64,000 nt of DNA from JAFDBW01 sp963723355 (GTDB lineage Bacteria; Desulfobacterota; Desulfuromonadia; Desulfuromonadales; BM103): the NCBI GenBank assembly GCA_963723355.1, contig CAVRQQ010000002.1, positions 186,001 to 250,000 on the forward strand, read 5' to 3'. Within the stretch, counting starts at the first letter, position 1, and the number at the start of each line of letters is the position of its first letter. The notes below the pieces were generated by a model. The model worked only from the letters and a program-made list of their open reading frames with translations, was not told the origin of the DNA and made no database searches. Positions 1 through 8,642 of the stretch are shown here, in pieces. The position numbers were made by a program, and so were the translations under genes.

Positions 1-602
1 CGAAGTGATTGCCAAAGCGAAAGCAATGCGACGGTTTTGAAGACAATCCGGGGCAGGAGATTCTCACCGGTTTCGGACACAACGCCATCCTCGGCGTTGC
101 CGACAAGGTCATCGAAGGCGTCAAGGGCGGCGCGATCAAGCACTTCTTCCTGGTTGGCGGCTGCGACGGTGCCAAGTCGGGGCGTAACTACTACACCGAG
201 TTCGCCGAGCAGGCACCGAAGGACACCGTCATCCTGACCCTGGCCTGTGGCAAGTTCCGCTTCAACAAACTGGACCTTGGCGATATCGGCGGCATCCCCC
301 GCCTGCTCGATGTCGGCCAGTGCAACGATGCCTACAGCGCCATCCAGGTTGCCCTGGCCCTGGCCGACGCCTTCGAGTGCGACGTCAACGACCTGCCGCT
401 CTCAATGGTTCTGTCCTGGTACGAGCAGAAGGCCGTTGCGATCCTGCTGACCCTGCTGCACCTCGGCATCAAGAACATCAAGCTGGGACCGAGCCTGCCG
501 GCGTTCATCACGCCGAACGTGCTCAACTTCCTGGTCGAGAACTTCAACATCGGCCCGATCACCACTGCTGAAGCAGACTTAAAAGAGATTCTTGGGGCAT
601 AG
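1..602 (+). CDS. hcp: Hydroxylamine reductase / hybrid cluster protein, C-terminal part (cut by window start, one frame break)
   Basis: The readable 190 residues match the C-terminal domain of hybrid cluster protein (Hcp), a cytoplasmic Fe-S-O cluster enzyme linked to NO and hydroxylamine detoxification. Diagnostic stretches are HFFLVGGCDGAKSGRNYYTE, LACGKFRF, DVGQCNDAYSA and SWYEQKAVAILLTLLHLGI; the Cys and Glu residues in them are known cluster ligands in this family. The family text EVIAKAKAM lies in frame 2 at the very start, while DGFEDNPGQEILTGFG and all that follows are in frame 3. One base has therefore been gained or lost near positions 29-36. The N-terminal two thirds lie outside the window. 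A terminator follows the stop codon. Confidence 0.93.
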
Positions 603-612
603 ACGGTAAAGA

Positions 613-648
613 GAAAGGGCTGCCTGGATCATTCGGGTAGCCCTTTTT
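613..648 (+). terminator. Rho-independent terminator after hcp
   Basis: AAGGGCT...TAGCCCTT hairpin with about 15 bases between arms, followed directly by a T run. It sits 12 bases after the hcp stop codon, on the same strand. Confidence 0.8.
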
Positions 649-808
649 GTACCAGGTGTCTAAAGAAGATTAACTTCAGAAAACGAAGGGGTATCGTTGT
701 TGCTTGAGGTCGTCAATGTTGGAACATAAAGCCCAGACATATGAAAACCCGACGAATCGTAAACTCTAAAGAAAATCAAATAGTCACCCTCCATGGACGA
801 CTATAAAC

Positions 809-970
809 ATGGAAACAATCGATTGCAAAAACTGTTCAAAAAAACACTTGAAAAACAATCTTAAAAGAAGTTGCGGGAATTGTTTTGCATGCACCGGCTG
901 TGAAATTTACCTATGTTCGGATTGCCAGAGGGAAATTATTATTACCCCGGTACGCGATTACAAAATTTGA
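809..970 (+). CDS. Small cysteine-rich protein with four CxxC pairs
   Basis: A 53-residue frame starts METIDCKNCSKK and ends VRDYKI. Its eight cysteines form four CxxC pairs at residues 6/9, 22/25, 28/31 and 36/39. Such spacing fits a zinc-ribbon pair or a small iron-sulfur protein; which one cannot be told by eye. The protein is basic in its first half. The ribosome site is weak (GGAC about 12 bases upstream). The gene lies 35 bases before the heme membrane protein gene and on the same strand, so co-transcription is plausible. No family is recognised. The regular CxxC spacing is the main reason for calling it a gene. Confidence 0.5.
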   Translation: METIDCKNCSKKHLKNNLKRSCGNCFACTGCEIYLCSDCQREIIITPVRDYKI

Positions 971-1005
971 AAATGGCATTACAGTTACATAAAAGAGAGA
1001 GGGCA

Positions 1006-1923
1006 ATGAGATTAAAGAGCTTCCTGGTTGGGATTGTCATACTTCTTCTCTCTGCAAGCAACCTCTTCGCGACCGAGGAGTTTGCAGAGGTTACCAGCCG
1101 CGAATGTGCTTTCTGTCATTTGGACTCTTCCGGAGGAGGTGAATTGACCCCTGCTGGGGAAGGTTATGCCCTTTTCCTGGGTGGGGGGAGTGCCTCAGCT
1201 AGTGTTGACAAAGATGAGTCGAGTGCCTCTGGACTCTTTCGTTTTATTGTTGGTTACCTCCACATTCTGTTCGGTTTCTTCTGGTTTGGTACCATTCTCT
1301 ACGTTCACCTGATTCTCAAGCCAGCCTACGCTTCACGAGGCTTGCCGCGCGGGGAAGTCAAGCTCGGCCTGGCGTCCATGGTGGTGATGGGGGTGACCGG
1401 GGCAATCCTGTTTGCTTATCGCGTTCCCGATACCTCGATCCTGCTCACAACCCGTTTCGGCATCCTGCTTCTGATCAAAATTGCGCTCTACCTGATCATG
1501 GTGTGTTCTGCGCTGTTCGCCGTTTTTGTCCTCGGCCCGCGCCTTCGACGCAAGCGTGCACAAGATTCTGTATCGCTGGATAGTGCTATGACTATAGCTC
1601 AGCTTTCCCAATTCGATGGCACGGAAGGGCGGAAAGCCTATTTTGCCTATCAAGGCGAAATCTATGATGCGACAGACAGCCCGTTATGGAAAAAAGGTTC
1701 TCACATGGGGCGCCATCAGGCCGGGTGTGACCTGACTGAGGTGCTTAGTCAGGCCCCTCACGGAGAAGAGAAGATCAGCGCACTGAAGAAGGTCGGCACA
1801 TTGACTGACGAGGACAAAATAGAGATGTCGCCACCGCAGAAAGTTTTCTACACGATGGCATACATGAACCTGGGGTTTGTGCTCCTGATCATTTTGATTC
1901 TTGCCTGCTGGCGATGGTGGTAA
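1006..1923 (+). CDS. Membrane protein with one c-type heme motif and a C-terminal cytochrome b5-like domain
   Basis: 305 residues. An N-terminal signal (MRLKSFLVGIVILLLSAS) is followed by a single heme c motif, CAFCH, at residues 34-38, placing it on the periplasmic side. Three hydrophobic helices follow in a CopD-like arrangement (around GYLHILFGFFWFG, VVMGVTGAILF and IKIALYLIMVCSALFAV). A cytochrome b5-like segment comes next, with HMGRHQAGCDLT and APHGEE; the His residues there are likely heme ligands. A last membrane helix ends in CWRWW. Start chosen at the ATG after GAGAGGG rather than the longer frame at 913, because it begins a proper signal peptide. It resembles a small electron-transfer relay. 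The partner is unknown; the ferritin-like gene downstream is 31 bases away. Confidence 0.75.
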   Translation: MRLKSFLVGIVILLLSASNLFATEEFAEVTSRECAFCHLDSSGGGELTPAGEGYALFLGGGSASASVDKDESSASGLFRFIVGYLHILFGFFWFGTILYVHLILKPAYASRGLPRGEVKLGLASMVVMGVTGAILFAYRVPDTSILLTTRFGILLLIKIALYLIMVCSALFAVFVLGPRLRRKRAQDSVSLDSAMTIAQLSQFDGTEGRKAYFAYQGEIYDATDSPLWKKGSHMGRHQAGCDLTEVLSQAPHGEEKISALKKVGTLTDEDKIEMSPPQKVFYTMAYMNLGFVLLIILILACWRWW

Positions 1924-1954
1924 CCAACTCTCACCGGTTCAAAGGAGGTTTGTC

Positions 1955-2437
1955 ATGACAAGTCAAGCGGATGCATGTTTCACCTTTGATGCGGCATGTG
2001 ATGCAGCGATTGAGATGGAAACGCGCATTTTCCAAAACTTCCTGCACGCTGTTCGTATTGTCAAAGAAAAGGCTGCCAATGAGATACTACGGGAAGCTGC
2101 ATCAGTGAGACTCGGCATTAAGCATAAGCTTGAGGTGGCGGCTCTCAAAGGCGGTTTTGATATGCAGGAGGTGAAAGGCGCCGTGCCGATTATGAATCTG
2201 GCCGAAAGCATTCGTTGTTGCGACCTCCACTCGATCGGGGCTGATGCTAGCAAGCGCAAGGCTCTGGCCTACGCGATTCAGATGTCAAAAGATGCTCTGG
2301 AGTTTTATCGATCAATGGCCGATCAATGCAGTGGCGCACCAATGGCAATCCTCTTTAATGCTCTCGGTGATGATCAGACTCGCTATCTACAGGAGCTTGA
2401 AGATACCTATGAAGAACATTTTTTGACTGAGGGTTGA
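1955..2437 (+). CDS. Ferritin-like / rubrerythrin-type protein
   Basis: 160 residues, almost entirely helical, with the periodic Glu/His pattern of a ferritin-like four-helix bundle: EMETRIFQNFLHAV, LGIKHKLEVAAL, ALEFYRSMAD and YLQELEDTYEEHF. These could provide carboxylate and His ligands for a di-iron site. No rubredoxin domain is visible. The start is set by a strong ribosome site, AAAGGAGG, 6 bases before the ATG; the longer frame beginning at 1901 overlaps the previous gene and lacks such a site. It probably shares an operon with the heme protein and may have a role in iron or peroxide handling. That role is inferred from fold only. Confidence 0.65.
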   Translation: MTSQADACFTFDAACDAAIEMETRIFQNFLHAVRIVKEKAANEILREAASVRLGIKHKLEVAALKGGFDMQEVKGAVPIMNLAESIRCCDLHSIGADASKRKALAYAIQMSKDALEFYRSMADQCSGAPMAILFNALGDDQTRYLQELEDTYEEHFLTEG

Positions 2438-2461
2438 ATCCCCTAAAGTGAGACTTTCAAC

Positions 2462-2695
2462 ATGAACATTATGATTACAAATAATCAATTAGCAGAACGT
2501 TTTGAGATAGCCCACGATGGGAGCATGGCCATTCTTGAATATATAATAAAAAGTGGCCAGATGACTTTGGTTCACACAGAAGTTCCAGAAGAACTTGGAG
2601 GAAAAGGCTTTGGAGGGTTCTATGTGCGTCCGATAGTCCTTCCCCTTGTATTCCTAAAAATCAAAAATTGTGAAATAATGCGTCCACAATACTGA
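2462..2695 (+). pseudogene. GNAT acetyltransferase (YjdJ-like), broken C-terminus
   Basis: The first 55 residues match the small YjdJ-type GNAT family: an EYIIKSGQMTLVHTEVPEEL core and the acetyl-CoA loop GGKGFG. Then homology stops (FYVRPIVLPLVFLKIKN...). The family's typical end, HPEYAKAD, reappears in another frame just before the next gene (about 2705-2729). The segment between no longer reads as the expected helix and PLCP motif, so at least one indel or a small replacement has occurred. It could be a sequencing fault, but the middle looks decayed in all frames. The ribosome site is weak. Confidence 0.5.
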
Positions 2696-2730
2696 ATCCA
2701 TATCACCCAGAGTATGCAAAGGCAGACGTT

Positions 2731-3609
2731 ATGGATATCACTCTTCTCGATGGAGGCCTGGGCCAAGAACTTCTGGCACGTTCTGCGGTAGCACCAACCG
2801 GCCTTTGGTCCACCCAGTTTTTAATCGACCGACCTGAATTGGTGCGTGAGCTGCACAGCGATTATTTCTCTGCGGGTGCGGATGTTGCCACCACCAACAG
2901 CTACGCCATTCTACCGGATCGGTTGAGCCCTTTTGGTCTTGAAAACCGCTTCGTTGAGCTCCAGCGGCTGGCGTGTCAGCTGGCGGTTTCGGCCAGGGAT
3001 GAGCACGGTCAGGGGCTGGTCGCGGGATCGATGGGGCCAACCGGGCGGTCTTATCGCCCTGATCTCGCTCCCCCAATCGAGGAGGCGGCATCGCTTTATG
3101 CTGAGATTGCTGCTATCCAAGAGCCTTATGTCGATATATTCCTCTGTGAAACCATGTCTTCGGTGGCGCAGGCAAGAGGTGCGGTGATGGGCGCAAGTTC
3201 AGGTCGAAGGCCCGTCTGGCTTGCCGTGAGTGTCGATGACGAGGACGGTACAAGGCTTCGCTCCGGGGAAGCCATTACAGAAATACTGCCGCTGCTATCG
3301 GAGTTTGATCTCGCAGCATTACTGGTCAATTGCTCGCCCCCCGAGGCGGTGAGCCAGGCGCTCCCCCTGTTGGCGGGGCAGGGTATTCCGCTGGGCGCTT
3401 ACGCCAACGGATTTGTGAAAATCGCGCCGGATTACTTGCAGGAAGGTGCGACTGTCGATCTATTGCAAGCTCGCAAAAACCTGGGGCCAGAGGTTTATGC
3501 GCGATTTGCCGAGGATTGGACCAAGCAGGGCGCTACAATTATCGGTGGCTGTTGCGAGGTTGGCCCGACTCATATTGAAGAACTGGCAAGACGCTTAAAG
3601 ACTGGCTGA
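2731..3609 (+). CDS. Homocysteine S-methyltransferase family protein
   Basis: 292 residues, close to the normal MmuM/YbgG length. It begins LLDGGLGQELL as in this Zn-dependent TIM-barrel family. The three expected Zn cysteines are present: one in LVNCSPPEA (about residue 200) and two in IIGGCCEVGPTHI near the C-terminus. The family transfers a methyl group from S-methylmethionine or S-adenosylmethionine to homocysteine in the cytoplasm; the donor here is unknown. It lies directly downstream of the damaged GNAT gene. No clear ribosome site beyond GCAGACG is visible before the ATG. Confidence 0.85.
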   Translation: MDITLLDGGLGQELLARSAVAPTGLWSTQFLIDRPELVRELHSDYFSAGADVATTNSYAILPDRLSPFGLENRFVELQRLACQLAVSARDEHGQGLVAGSMGPTGRSYRPDLAPPIEEAASLYAEIAAIQEPYVDIFLCETMSSVAQARGAVMGASSGRRPVWLAVSVDDEDGTRLRSGEAITEILPLLSEFDLAALLVNCSPPEAVSQALPLLAGQGIPLGAYANGFVKIAPDYLQEGATVDLLQARKNLGPEVYARFAEDWTKQGATIIGGCCEVGPTHIEELARRLKTG

Positions 3610-3743
3610 AGTGAAGTATTACAACCAAGCTAGGAGGCATCTGGCCGGCCTGGTTGCCGGCGTTACAAAAGAACGAAGCGTCATCAAACCTAAATCAATA
3701 TGACCCTCTTTTCTTTATAGATCACAGTTACAAGAGGAAAAAC

Positions 3744-3820
3744 GGCCTCTGATTGATAGCGATATTTGAGAGGCCATTTAATCAAAACTAAATGGCTACC
3801 CGTTCCAGGTGGCATTTTCT
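3744..3820 (+). repeat. Structured intergenic element, copy 1 (TTGATAGCGATATTT hairpin)
   Basis: Three nested hairpins are visible: GGCCTCT(3744)...AGAGGCC(3769-3775) enclosing the core TTGATAGCGATATTT; GCCATTTA(3773)...TAAATGGC(3789-3796), which overlaps and competes with the first; and GCTACC...GGTGGC (3795-3813) followed by ATTTTCTTA. The same core and a similar follow-on hairpin occur at 30549. It lies between the methyltransferase and the secreted orphan (3610-3988), a stretch with no coding sequence. Confidence 0.55.
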
Positions 3821-3988
3821 TATATCTAAGGGTTTCTTTGCATGATCCATATCGGACAGCAGTTAAAATGATAGACTGTTAGGGTGATTTTTAAGGCACA
3901 TACTGTCTTGGCTTCAGTAAATATGCTGTAAATTTCCGAAGGTTCAATTTTTTTATTTTCTGCAAGGTGTTGATCGAGGATGTTTCAA

Positions 3989-4504
3989 ATGAAATATTTT
4001 TTCGTTCTTGTAATAAATATCCAGTTTCTTTTGGCGTCGACTACCTGCTTTTCAGCAGACGAGGTATTTATAACAAATTTTCCGGAAAAACTGATCACTC
4101 AAGATGTCAATTCAATCCCAAGTACTGCACTAAGAAAGATAGAGAATGTTGAAGTTGGAACATTCACCAGTATGGAAGTTATAGACCTGTCGCCAAAATA
4201 CCTGCTTGATACAGATGGGTATACAAAAGCGAATGTCAGCTTGTTTGGATTTCCCAAAGCGAAAGATTTTACGGATTGTCAAGTCGGCTTTGTCTTACTT
4301 CCTAATGAAGAAGCCATTTGGAAAGCATGGCAAGTCGACCGAGCAATGATTTTATCTAAAGAGCTCAATACCAAAGTGACTGATAAAACTAAATACTTTC
4401 AGGGCCAGATAGAGATAGATATACATTTCCCAAGTTATATGGTTGGCTTTTTCAACACGTGCGCTACCAATGTCGAAGTCAATATGTACTCTTACCTAAA
4501 ATAA
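3989..4504 (+). CDS. Secreted protein of unknown function
   Basis: 171 residues. The N-terminus MKYFFVLVINIQFLLASTTCFSA is a typical signal peptide, possibly cleaved after CFSA. The mature part has two cysteines (DFTDCQVGFV and FFNTCATNVEV) that could form a disulfide, and the pattern of a beta-rich domain. Start chosen at 3989 because GAGGA lies 8 bases upstream; the ATG at 3980 overlaps that site. Base use is more AT-rich than its neighbours, suggesting an accessory gene. No family recognised. It stands alone between two hairpin elements. Confidence 0.7.
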   Translation: MKYFFVLVINIQFLLASTTCFSADEVFITNFPEKLITQDVNSIPSTALRKIENVEVGTFTSMEVIDLSPKYLLDTDGYTKANVSLFGFPKAKDFTDCQVGFVLLPNEEAIWKAWQVDRAMILSKELNTKVTDKTKYFQGQIEIDIHFPSYMVGFFNTCATNVEVNMYSYLK

Positions 4505-4564
4505 ACAGGTTTCAGTTAAGGAATCGGCTTCTTATTGATGAAGGTCTCTGGGACGATAAAATGA

Positions 4565-4600
4565 TGGCCACCGGGGTCTAATCCGAGTGGCCATTTTCTT
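4565..4600 (+). terminator. Rho-independent terminator after the secreted orphan
   Basis: TGGCCAC...GTGGCCA, a perfect 7-bp stem followed by TTTTCTTA, 60 bases downstream of the stop codon. Confidence 0.75.
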
Positions 4601-4675
4601 ACAGGTCAGGGGCAACTTACAGCTTTTCAAAACCCGCATTAAAATTCTTCGAAGTTGCTATTTCTGGTAAACCAT

Positions 4676-4705
4676 AGCCCCATCCGGGTGTTCTGGATAG
4701 GGGCT
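4676..4705. terminator. Bidirectional-type hairpin between convergent genes
   Basis: AGCCCCATCC...GGATAGGGGCT, about 10 bp stem with one bulge. It lies between the plus-strand orphan and the minus-strand histidine kinase gene, so it could stop either transcript. The T run is poor on both sides. Confidence 0.5.
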
Positions 4706-5013
4706 TAATTATAAGTATTGCTGTAACTTATTCATGAATTACCTAAGGATTTTAAGCTATAATTTTCCACATCGATCTGGAATTTCAATGAAGTCTAAAA
4801 TAAAATCATTTCGAAGGTGGATACCGAATCACCCATAAAAAAAGGGGCCTTAAAAAATCAAGACCCCGGAGGCAACCTTTTGATCGGCAGGAAATTCGGA
4901 GGCTCTTACGGTAAAATCCGGCTCTCAACGAACTTCAAGCTTTATTTATGGTTGCACTCTAAAGCATGGGTCGTGAAGGGAGTGTGGAATAAATGTGAAA
5001 AAAGCGTGAAGAG
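4706..5013. other. Non-coding gap downstream of the histidine kinase gene
   Basis: AT-rich stretch without a convincing gene. An open frame from 4817 runs into the kinase gene on the opposite strand and reads like low-complexity sequence (KKGALKNQDPGG...). An AAGGGGCC...GACCCC pair near 4840-4866 could form a further weak hairpin. Confidence 0.4.
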
Positions 5014-6273
5014 TTATTTTTTGAATGAAACAGTGAAACAGCATCCGTGCGGATGATTGTCACTCACACAAACCGCCCATTGCTCTTTCTGACAGATCCT
5101 CTGGACGAGGGACAGGCCTAGTCCGAGTCCCTGCTGGCTGCTTGATTTCCCACGATAAAACGGTTTGAAGATGGAATCCCTGTCGGTCTTGGGTATGCCC
5201 GGGCCCGTGTCGCAAATCGTAAACCCGGTGGGTTGTGCGACCAGGGTAATCTCCCCCTCGGCAGTATGGTGAATTGCGTTGCGTACCAGGTTGTTGATGA
5301 CGGTGCGCAGCATGGGCACCGGAAACAGCTTGGCCTGCCCACCGTTTATCCCGGTTTCGTCCCTGACTGTAAAAGTGATCCCCTTTGCTTCTGCCTGCTT
5401 TTGCCACACGCTCAGATTCTGGTTGATGATCTTCGACAGGCTTGCGTTTTCCTGCTCGGTATCCTTGCCGCGAGCCAGGGTCAGAAACGCGTCGACCAGT
5501 TCCTGGATTTCATTGGCCGCCTTGCTGATCGTGTCAATTCGCTGCCGTGAATAGCTGTCCAGTTGATCCTTCGCTATGAGCAGGTCGCAGGAACTTTTGA
5601 TCACCATAAGCGGTGTGCGCAGCTCATGACTGACATCGCTGGTAAACAGGCTTTCCCGGAGCAACGACTCCTGCAGCATGCCGATGGTCCGGTCGAAGGC
5701 CTGAGCCAGTCGGCCCACTTCATCGTTGGTGTAATCGGTTGAAAGTGGCGGAGTTTCGAGCAGGAGCTGCTCGCGATTGTGGACCTGGTGGGTCAGTCGC
5801 TGCACGGGCGCAATAATTCTCCTGACCATCATGATGCCAAGAATCAGCGAGGCGGCAATACTGAGGAAAAATCCCGCAATCACCGTCAGCTCGAGCAGGT
5901 TCTCGTGCCGTTTGACAGTGGTCTGCTCCTGCACAAGATAGAAGGGTCTCTCCTCCTCTTTCTTGATCATGACATGGAAGGCCGTCTCTTTGTCTTCGAC
6001 TTCGTAAAAACCGGGCTCAAGGTCCCGCAAATAATACGGGAGGTCTTCCGTGCCGCTGTAGAACTGGGTACCAAGACCAAGATTAGGGATTTGTCCCTGC
6101 TCGTAATCGCCCAGGATGTCAGGGAACTTCCTGTTGAGTTCGGCGGTCACCAGGTCCTCCTCGACGATATCGATCGCGGCCATGATGCCGAAACTGAAGA
6201 GACCGCTCACCACAGCGGTCAGGAGCACAAAGGAAAAGATGATTCTCTGGGTCAGGGGGGATTTAAATTCCAT
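5014..6273 (-). CDS. Sensor histidine kinase
   Basis: 419 residues. Two membrane helices (about 10-36 and 128-151) flank a periplasmic sensor of about 90 residues. A HAMP-like linker (RRIIAPVQRLTHQV) and the dimerisation helix follow, with phospho-acceptor His216 in SDVSHELRTPL. The ATPase domain has the N box NNLVRNAIHH, G1 DTGPGIP and G2 GLGLGLSLV. It phosphorylates the response regulator encoded just upstream; the two frames overlap by 11 bases, showing translational coupling. The signal is unknown. No transporter or obvious target gene is adjacent. Confidence 0.93.
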   Translation of the reverse strand: MEFKSPLTQRIIFSFVLLTAVVSGLFSFGIMAAIDIVEEDLVTAELNRKFPDILGDYEQGQIPNLGLGTQFYSGTEDLPYYLRDLEPGFYEVEDKETAFHVMIKKEEERPFYLVQEQTTVKRHENLLELTVIAGFFLSIAASLILGIMMVRRIIAPVQRLTHQVHNREQLLLETPPLSTDYTNDEVGRLAQAFDRTIGMLQESLLRESLFTSDVSHELRTPLMVIKSSCDLLIAKDQLDSYSRQRIDTISKAANEIQELVDAFLTLARGKDTEQENASLSKIINQNLSVWQKQAEAKGITFTVRDETGINGGQAKLFPVPMLRTVINNLVRNAIHHTAEGEITLVAQPTGFTICDTGPGIPKTDRDSIFKPFYRGKSSSQQGLGLGLSLVQRICQKEQWAVCVSDNHPHGCCFTVSFKK

Positions 6274-6946
6274 CGTCCATGGTCTTCAGGCAGTAGCCGA
6301 TGCCGTGCACCGTGTGCAGAAGGGGGGAGTTGAAAGGCTTGTCAATCGTCTGGCGCAGAGTGTGTATGTGGCTGCGCAGGCTATCACTGCCGGGCAGATG
6401 CTCACCCCATAAAAGTTCTTCGAGGGCCTCCCTCTTGACCACGTGCGGACTGGCTTTCATTAGATGTTCCAGCAACTTGAGACCAATCGGGCTGAGCTTC
6501 AGGAGAACCCCCTGGCGACTCACCTCAAGGCTGTTCATGTCATAGGCCAGGTCACCGACGGTCAGCATGTTCTGCATCCCTGCCTGACCCCGGCGCAGGA
6601 CTGCCTCGACCCTGGCGTGCAGCTCCGGCAGGGAAAACGGTTTGACGAGATAATCATCAGCACCGGCCCGGAACCCGGTCAGCTTGTCGTCGACACTGTC
6701 CCTGGCGGTGAGCATGATGACCGGTGTGCTGATCCGCGCATCCTGGCGTAATTTCTGGCAGAGGGTGATGCCGTCCATCCCCGGCAGCATCAGGTCGAGG
6801 ATGATCAGATCGAAAGGCTGGGTGATCGCGAGGTGCAGCCCCCCCAGGCCATCATAGGCGCAGTCGACCAGGTACCCCTGCAATTCCAGGTAGTCAGCAA
6901 TGTTCTGCAGAATTTCGGGTTGATCTTCGATGACCAGTATGCGCAT
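6263..6946 (-). CDS. OmpR/PhoB-type response regulator
   Basis: 227 residues. The receiver domain has acidic residues ED at 7-8, phospho-acceptor Asp51 in LIILDLMLPGMDG, the Thr of VIMLTARD, and Lys in YLVKPFS. A winged-helix domain follows (LSPIGLKLLEHLMK ... SLRSHIHTLRQTIDKP). It is the first gene of the two-gene system, transcribed from the 6947-7160 gap toward the kinase. That gap also contains the long inverted repeat at 7036-7101. Confidence 0.94.
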   Translation of the reverse strand: MRILVIEDQPEILQNIADYLELQGYLVDCAYDGLGGLHLAITQPFDLIILDLMLPGMDGITLCQKLRQDARISTPVIMLTARDSVDDKLTGFRAGADDYLVKPFSLPELHARVEAVLRRGQAGMQNMLTVGDLAYDMNSLEVSRQGVLLKLSPIGLKLLEHLMKASPHVVKREALEELLWGEHLPGSDSLRSHIHTLRQTIDKPFNSPLLHTVHGIGYCLKTMDDGI

Positions 6947-7035
6947 TCAGAACCTGTCGTTTGAAAAATGTCTGAACTGCTAGGCGTTTGTCCGGTCTTA
7001 CACCTGAAAAACTCAACAGTCAAAACATTAATTCA

Positions 7036-7101
7036 ACGCAAAGACGCCAAGAACGCTAAAGTAACATTAAATCAATATGAGATTCTCTTGCGTCTTTGCG
7101 T
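7036..7101. repeat. Intergenic inverted repeat (ACGCAAAGACGC / GCGTCTTTGCGT)
   Basis: A perfect 12-bp inverted repeat with arms at 7036-7047 and 7090-7101. Outside them are further partial copies of the CAAAGACGC / GCGTCTTTG unit. It lies between the response regulator start and the gltD end. Repeats of this flavour occur in intergenic regions of many bacteria; here it may act as a bidirectional stop or REP-like element. Confidence 0.6.
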
Positions 7102-7160
7102 CTTTGAGTGAGCAAAGCGAACGGCTGTTGGGAATTCTTTCAAAGCCCTTATTGCGTGAC

Positions 7161-8642
7161 TCAGTACTCGAAAGGCTCCAGGCGCACCTCGGGCAACAGG
7201 CTTTTGTCGCCGGTCAGGTACTCGTCGACGCAGCGGGCGATCTCGCGCCCCTCACTGATTGCCCAGACCACCAGGCTCTGCCCCCGTCGGCAGTCGCCGG
7301 CAGCGAATACACCGTCGACTGAGCTCATGCGGGTTTTTGGGTCAGTCTTGATATTGGAGCGCAGATCGGTTTCGCAGCCGATCTGTTTGAGCAGCTCGGT
7401 GCGCGGCCCGAGATAGCCCATGGCCAGCAGGACAAGGTCGCATTTCCAGATCTGTTCACTCCCCGCAATCGGTTGCGGCCGACCATCAACCCATTCGACC
7501 TTGACGGTTTCAAGGGCGGAGATGTTTTTGTCTCTGCCGATGAAGCGCGTGGTCATGATCTCGTAGAAGACATCGCCGCCCATGACGTGCATCTCTTCGA
7601 CCGAGGTGCTGACCCGCATGATGCGTGACCACTGCGGCCAGGGGTTGTCGCAGTCGCGTTCTTCCGGGGGCTGCTCGAGAAGTTCGAAGTTGACGACTCT
7701 GGCTGCGCCCTGACGCATCGCCGTGCCGATGCAGTCCGAGCCGGTATCACCGCCGCCGATGACGATGACTTTCTTGCCTTTGGCGCTGATCAGCTGTTGT
7801 TTCGGGTGCAGGGCAGCGATGTTGCTGTCCCCCCAGTTGGCGCGATTCTGCTGCGGCAAAAACTCCATCGCAAAGTGGATGCCGTTCAGTTCACGCCCCT
7901 CGACCGGGAGGTCGCGCGGTTCTTCGGCGCCAGTGGCGATGACGACCGCATCGAAGTCGGCCTTGATCTCGTCAAAAGGTCACATCCTTGCCGACTTCGC
8001 AGGTAGTAACGGAATTTGATCCCTTCGGCGACCAGCTGGTCGATGCGGCGCTGCACCTTTTCCTTGCGCAGCTTGTAGTGAGGAATGCCGTACATCAACA
8101 GACCGCCGGCGCGGTCGGTTTTTTCAATCACGGTCACGCTGATGGCCGGCGCGGTTGAGCTGCTGGGCGCAGGCCAGGCCGGCAGGGCCGCTGCCGATGA
8201 TGGCGACGGTCTTGCCGCTGCGCTGAGTCGGTGGCTGGGGCACAATCCAGCCTTCCTCAAAGCCCTTGTCGATAATCGAGACTTCGTGCAGCTTGATTGT
8301 CACCGCCGGTTCGTTAATGCCGAGGACGCAGGAGGTTTCGCACGGCGCCGGACAGATCCGGCCGGTAAACTCCGGGAAGTTGTTGGTTGCGTGCAGAGCC
8401 TGCAACGCCTGCTTCCACTTGCCACGGTAGACCAGGTCATTCCATTCCGGAATCAGGTTCCCCAGCGGGCAACCGGACATGCAGAAAGGGACGCCGCAAT
8501 CCATGCAGCGCGAGGCCTGGGTTTTGACCTTCTCCTCGCTGGGATAGTTATAGTGTTCGTCATGATTCTGCAGCCGCGAGTTGACCGGTTGCAGGGTTTT
8601 GTCGCGACGACCGTGTTTTATAAATCCGCGCGGATCACCCAT
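7161..8642 (-). CDS. gltD: Glutamate synthase [NADPH] small subunit, with three frame breaks
   Basis: About 494 codons, the full length for GltD. The N-terminal ferredoxin-like part has MDCGVPFCMSGCPLGN and ICPAPCETSCV (Fe-S cluster cysteines). Then come the FAD site AIIGSGPAGLACAQQL and the NADPH site VIGGGDTGSDC; the end is VWAISEGREIARCVDEYL. It passes electrons from NAD(P)H to GltB for glutamate formation. Reading it needs three single-base corrections: near 8140 (AGH | SVTVIEKTDRAGGL), near 8002 and in the A4 run at 7974-7977. Each looks like one extra base, and together they restore the original frame. This argues for consensus errors over decay. It overlaps the gltB end by 8 bases. Confidence 0.9.

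Noticed and set aside
3744..3820. c-di-GMP (GEMM) or other known riboswitch
   Set aside because: The conserved core does not match the GEMM consensus or any other riboswitch I can recall; left as an unnamed structured repeat.
4817..5056. 79-codon plus-strand frame before the histidine kinase gene
   Set aside because: No ribosome site or family text, and it overlaps the end of the kinase gene.
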